Source: Rikenella microfusus
GTDB taxonomy: Bacteria > Bacteroidota > Bacteroidia > Bacteroidales > VadinHA17
Direction: 5' to 3'
DNA length: 64,000 nucleotides
Assembly (NCBI GenBank): GCA_022736275.1
Contig: DZBJ01000005.1
Span: 64,456 to 128,455 of the forward strand
Position 1 is the stretch's first letter, and the number at the start of each line of letters is the position of its first letter. This document shows, one piece after another, positions 61,035-64,000 of this stretch. The notes beneath the pieces were generated by a model, which made no database searches, was not told the DNA's origin, and was given only the letters and a program-made list of their open reading frames with translations. A program made the position numbers and the translations under genes.

Positions 61035-62081
61035 ATGATTGAACCTGTAATGAAACGCGGTTTTGCCAGCGACAATAATTCCGGGGTGCATCCTGCCGTC
61101 ATGAACGAGATTTTACGTGTAAACAGCGGTCACGTGGTCGGCTACGGTGATGACCCGTTCACTGAGATGGCGAAGGCAATGATCAGGGAAGAGCTTGGCA
61201 GCCAGGCGGAGATATATTTCGTGTTCACAGGTACTGCTGCCAATGTTCTCGGACTGGCAGGCATCACAAAATCATGGAACTCCGTAATTACTGCCTTTAC
61301 AGCACACATAGAGGGCGATGAATGCGGCGCCCCAGAGAAATTCACAGGCTGCAAGGTGCTCACCGTCGATACCCCTGACGGGAAATTGAGACCTGAACTA
61401 CTGAAGCGTCATATGCACGGCATTGATTTTGAACATCACAGCCAGCCCGCAGTAATATCTGTTTCGCAGGCCTCCGAGATGGGGACCATTTACACCGTTG
61501 AAGAGATCAGGGTTCTTTCTGATTATGCGCATGCCAATAACATGCTGCTTCATATGGACGGCGCGAGGCTGGCAAACGCGGCAGTGGCACTCGGACTGCC
61601 GTTCAGGGCTTTCACAACCGACGCAGGCGTCGATCTCTTGTCATTCGGCGGCACCAAAAACAGCATGATGTACGGTGAGGCTGTATGCTTTCTGAGGCCG
61701 GGACTGACACAGGGATTTAAATTCCTTCGCAAGCAGGGGATGCAGCTCGCTTCCAAAATGCGTTTCATATCAGCACAGTATATTGCCTACCTGACAGACG
61801 GACTGTGGAGGGAGTGTGCCATGCACTCAAACAAAATGGCAAGGGAGCTTGAAAAAAGGCTTAGCGGGATTAAGGGAGTGACCATCACCCAGAAGGTTCA
61901 GTCAAACGGCGTCTTCCTGATCATGCCCCATGATGTAGCAGAGCGGCTGAGAAAAGAGTATTTCTTCTATCCGTGGAATGAACAGCTCTCTGAGTACCGT
62001 CTCATGACCAGCTGGGATACAACTTCAGATGATGTTGAACAATTTGCTGAACGTCTGAATATTATGCTGTCTGAAAAATAA
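61035..62081 (+). CDS. ltaE: Low-specificity threonine aldolase family protein
   Basis: A 348-residue fold-type I PLP enzyme that cleaves L-threonine/allo-threonine to glycine and acetaldehyde. It has FASDNNSGVHPAVM, VGYGDDPFT, FTGTAANVLGLAG, HIEGDECGAPEKFTGC, LHMDGARLANA and the PLP lysine in SFGGTKNSMMYGE (about residue 215). This subfamily is the distant, Gly-Asp-Asp-Pro type shared with beta-eliminating lyases, so substrate range is uncertain. The -7 box is weak (TAaaTTGC near 60998). Confidence 0.9.
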   Translation: MIEPVMKRGFASDNNSGVHPAVMNEILRVNSGHVVGYGDDPFTEMAKAMIREELGSQAEIYFVFTGTAANVLGLAGITKSWNSVITAFTAHIEGDECGAPEKFTGCKVLTVDTPDGKLRPELLKRHMHGIDFEHHSQPAVISVSQASEMGTIYTVEEIRVLSDYAHANNMLLHMDGARLANAAVALGLPFRAFTTDAGVDLLSFGGTKNSMMYGEAVCFLRPGLTQGFKFLRKQGMQLASKMRFISAQYIAYLTDGLWRECAMHSNKMARELEKRLSGIKGVTITQKVQSNGVFLIMPHDVAERLRKEYFFYPWNEQLSEYRLMTSWDTTSDDVEQFAERLNIMLSEK

Positions 62082-62088
62082 TGGATGC

Positions 62089-63399
62089 CTATCCTTTTTT
62101 GTCTCTCCCGGTGTACAGCAGCATGCTGTCGCCGTAACTGAGGAACCGGTATCCGGAAGAGAGGGCATGATCATAAATAGCCCTCCATGCATCTCCTGTA
62201 AATGCCGCAACCAGCAGGAGCAGGGTACTGTGAGGCTGATGGAAATTGGTTAACATGCTCTGCGTTATCCTGAACCTGTATCCCGGGACAATAATGATAT
62301 CTGTTTTGGCTTCAAGGATATCAGTGCCGGCATGATCCAATACTGACAGTAGCTGGTCAATGGCTTGCACGGGATCCATGTCAGCCGGCAGTTGCATGTC
62401 AGTATCTCCCTCATGCATGGCTGACTGGCCCTGGTCATCAGAACCTGCAGATATTATTCCGTGGTGAGACTCATAAGGCTCCCATTGCGACACGGATGGG
62501 ATCAGGTCATCCGGCCAATGCCCCGCCGCTGAGCTCACGCCGAGCCAGTAGAGGCTCTCAAGCGTGCGGACAGTGGTTGTACCCACAGCAGTTATCTTTT
62601 TGCCTCTCAGGTGCTCTAAAGTGGCCCTGGAGACGAAAAAATGCTCGGTATGCATCATGTGGTCACCGATCAGTTCTGATTTCACAGGCCTGAAGGTACC
62701 TGCACTGACGTGAAGTGTCACTTCAGCCATGCCAATTCCGGCTTTATCCAGGGCGTTCAATACGGCCGGTGTGAAGTGGAGGCCTGCGGTGGGCGCAGCA
62801 ACAGAACCACTTTCCCGGGCATAGAGTGTCTGATAGGATGCAGCATCGCTCTCGTCATCTTCCCTTTCAAGATAGGGAGGTATTGGCATATGACCCATCG
62901 ATTCAAGTACTTCGGCAAATGAAATTCTGAAGTCATCCCATGAGAACCTGACAATGAAGGCATTACCCTCAGCATGCAATCTTTCTGCATTGAGCGTGTG
63001 CTCAGTTCCGCTGTGAGTGAACAGAGAGGTGACCTGACCCCATTTCCACCTCTTCAGATTGCCAACCATGCATTTCCATTTAACCTGACCAGGTGTGGAA
63101 AGGTTTCCGGCGAAATCAGCAGGTTCATGGGGCTCGAGGCAGAAGATCTCTATGACTGCCCCGGTCTCCTTCCTGAAGAGCAGCCGTGCCCTGATGACCC
63201 TGGTGTTGTTGAAAACAAGCAGGCTGTCCGGTTCAACCAGCGACGGCAGCTCCCCAAAAACCCTGTCCGATATGCTGTTGCCGTCCCATACAAGCAGTCT
63301 TGAGCGGTCCCTCTCAGGCAACGGATACTTCGCTATTCTCTCCCGGGGGAGATCATAGGAGTAATCGCTTATCTTTATTTTCCGGTAGCCCTCTTTCAT
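62089..63399 (-). CDS. queA: S-adenosylmethionine:tRNA ribosyltransferase-isomerase
   Basis: A 436-residue QueA that transfers the ribosyl part of SAM to preQ1 in tRNA to make epoxyqueuosine. Landmarks are YDLPRERIAKYPLPERDRSRLLV at the start, VFNNTRVIRARL, IEIFCLEP, HMPIPPYLERED, APTAGLHFT, VTLHVSAGTF and TNFHQPHSTLLLLVAAF. It is longer than the usual 345-400 residues because of an acidic insert (about 320-375, DDQGQSAMHEGD region). The ATG at 63399 is 14 bases from a divergent promoter box; an earlier start at 63477 would run through the smr gene. No other queuosine gene is in the window. Confidence 0.95.
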   Translation of the reverse strand: MKEGYRKIKISDYSYDLPRERIAKYPLPERDRSRLLVWDGNSISDRVFGELPSLVEPDSLLVFNNTRVIRARLLFRKETGAVIEIFCLEPHEPADFAGNLSTPGQVKWKCMVGNLKRWKWGQVTSLFTHSGTEHTLNAERLHAEGNAFIVRFSWDDFRISFAEVLESMGHMPIPPYLEREDDESDAASYQTLYARESGSVAAPTAGLHFTPAVLNALDKAGIGMAEVTLHVSAGTFRPVKSELIGDHMMHTEHFFVSRATLEHLRGKKITAVGTTTVRTLESLYWLGVSSAAGHWPDDLIPSVSQWEPYESHHGIISAGSDDQGQSAMHEGDTDMQLPADMDPVQAIDQLLSVLDHAGTDILEAKTDIIIVPGYRFRITQSMLTNFHQPHSTLLLLVAAFTGDAWRAIYDHALSSGYRFLSYGDSMLLYTGRDKKG

Positions 63400-63413
63400 C
63401 TTTTCAGGTCGCA

Positions 63414-63431
63414 CAAAATTAGCTAAATTTG
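63414..63431. promoter_or_regulatory. Divergent -7 elements of queA and smr
   Basis: CAAAATTA (63414-63421; TAatTTTG on the minus strand, for queA) and TAaaTTTG (63424-63431; for the smr gene) lie two bases apart and form an imperfect inverted repeat. They are 14 bases from the queA start and 8 bases from the smr start. Confidence 0.6.
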
Positions 63432-63439
63432 AAAGAATT

Positions 63440-63769
63440 ATGGATGCAAAGAAAAGCAACCGCCCTGCAGGAAACAAATCATTCCGTCCTGGTCCGAAGA
63501 CGGTTGACCTGCATGTCAGGCAGGGTCAGTCGGGCCCGGATATCATTGAACGCCAGCTAACCCGCTTCAGGGGAGAGCTTGATGGAGCGATCAGAAGAGG
63601 AGAGAAAGCGATAATATTCATTCACGGCATCGGCACCGGCAGGCTGAAGGAGGAACTGAGAAAAATTCTCAGGGATGAATATGCTGGCTGCCTCTTTCAG
63701 GATGCTCCATTCAGTCTCTACGGCTACGGCGGCGCCACACTTGTAGTGATCAGAAAACAATCGATATGA
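63440..63769 (+). CDS. Smr-domain protein
   Basis: A 109-residue stand-alone Smr domain with a 20-residue basic N-terminal tail. Family motifs are VDLHV (about residue 22), the basic-loop IHGIGTGRLKEELRKIL, and the final YGYGGATLVVI strand. Smr domains bind or nick branched DNA or cleave RNA on stalled ribosomes; the single-domain role is not settled. It starts eight bases after a -7 box and overlaps the next gene by four bases. Confidence 0.85.
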   Translation: MDAKKSNRPAGNKSFRPGPKTVDLHVRQGQSGPDIIERQLTRFRGELDGAIRRGEKAIIFIHGIGTGRLKEELRKILRDEYAGCLFQDAPFSLYGYGGATLVVIRKQSI

Positions 63770-64000
63770 GTTACCAGAGCTTCAATCCCTGGCTGCAGAG
63801 GCAGGAGGGCATTTTTAAGGAGATGACTGACAGCGACCTATCCATGATACTTGACAGGACGTGGGAAGCCTTTCTGCGGTGGCGCGCGGTCAGCCATGAT
63901 GCCAGGTGCGGCATGCTGCCGGCACTTGGAGACAGGCTTCTGGCACGCCGGCAGGAGCTGGCTGAGATTATGGCCTACGAAATGGGCAAGCCCATCACCC
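63766..64000 (+). CDS. Aldehyde dehydrogenase family protein, N-terminus only
   Basis: The first 78 residues are visible (MSYQSFNPWLQ start; LLARRQELAEIMAYEMGKPI near the end). The last segment is the characteristic helix and E-M-G-K-P turn of NAD(P)-dependent aldehyde dehydrogenases, most like the succinate-semialdehyde dehydrogenase subfamily. The catalytic Cys and Glu lie outside the window. The start overlaps the smr stop (ATGA), so the two are coupled. Confidence 0.75.
   Translation, partial: MSYQSFNPWLQRQEGIFKEMTDSDLSMILDRTWEAFLRWRAVSHDARCGMLPALGDRLLARRQELAEIMAYEMGKPIT

Overview
The window is about 64 kb of a bacterial chromosome at roughly 50% GC. It most likely comes from a member of the Bacteroidota in the Bacteroidales/Marinilabiliales range; the genus cannot be told from the sequence. 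Evidence: many genes are preceded by the Bacteroidota -7 element TAnnTTTG (often with TTTG or TTG about 17-21 bases upstream) and lack strong Shine-Dalgarno sequences. The gene families are typical of the phylum: a GldI-like PPIase lipoprotein beside an NrnA-like DHH phosphoesterase, a 1105-residue SecA, an OstA/LptD protein, a single-gene MCE protein, a DUF6913 protein, PD40 and BNR surface proteins, and an orphan ComA-like phosphosulfolactate synthase. I found no rRNA, tRNA, CRISPR array, insertion sequence or prophage.

Layout. 1-370: 3' part missing of a CorA-family transporter. 585-2919: carboxy(nor)spermidine dehydrogenase and decarboxylase. 3024-4223: mnmA. 4313-11369: an AddA-like helicase-nuclease, a YhcC-type radical SAM protein and an AddB-like nuclease, tightly coupled. 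11541-12713: ribH and a TPR membrane protein. 12897-14304: recF and a DUF721/DciA-like gene. 14305-16519: a transglutaminase-like protein and ndk. 16605-18697: nrnA-like, then two FKBP lipoproteins. 18728-23678: a BNR-repeat exported protein, an RsmI-like methylase, an MBL hydrolase and a small lipoprotein. 23852-26626: a large exported barrel/FGE-like fusion. 26696-29289: galK and dnaA. 29613-34699: MCE protein, amidase and LptD. 34719-36239: ridA, rplI, rpsR, rpsF. 36372-43291: dnaX, a sensorless histidine kinase, a receiver-only regulator, ferritin, secA. 43338-45960: DUF6913 and ligA. 45995-51119: AmmeMemoRadiSam operon. 51179-63769: siaC, argS, ffh, folD, a PD40 lipoprotein, TPR/comA/aroE, truA, a threonine aldolase, queA and an Smr gene. 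63766-64000: start of an aldehyde dehydrogenase.

Most of the region is housekeeping: replication and repair (dnaA, dnaX, recF, addAB-like, ligA), protein export (secA, ffh), translation and tRNA modification (argS, rpsF/rpsR/rplI, mnmA, truA, queA), and envelope biogenesis (lptD, amidase, MCE).

The most interesting part is 45995-51119. Three adjacent minus-strand genes encode a fused Memo-AMMECR1 protein with an apparent signal peptide, a polytopic membrane protein carrying a degenerate spermidine-synthase fold, and a radical SAM enzyme with a twin-arginine-like leader. Together they look like an exported, membrane-associated version of the AmmeMemoRadiSam system, whose chemistry I do not know to be established. 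Other points worth following are very short or absent 5' leaders at several promoters, a dispersed heptamer-based intergenic repeat, the dnaA-galK overlap, and the FGE-like fusion that lacks the expected active-site cysteines.
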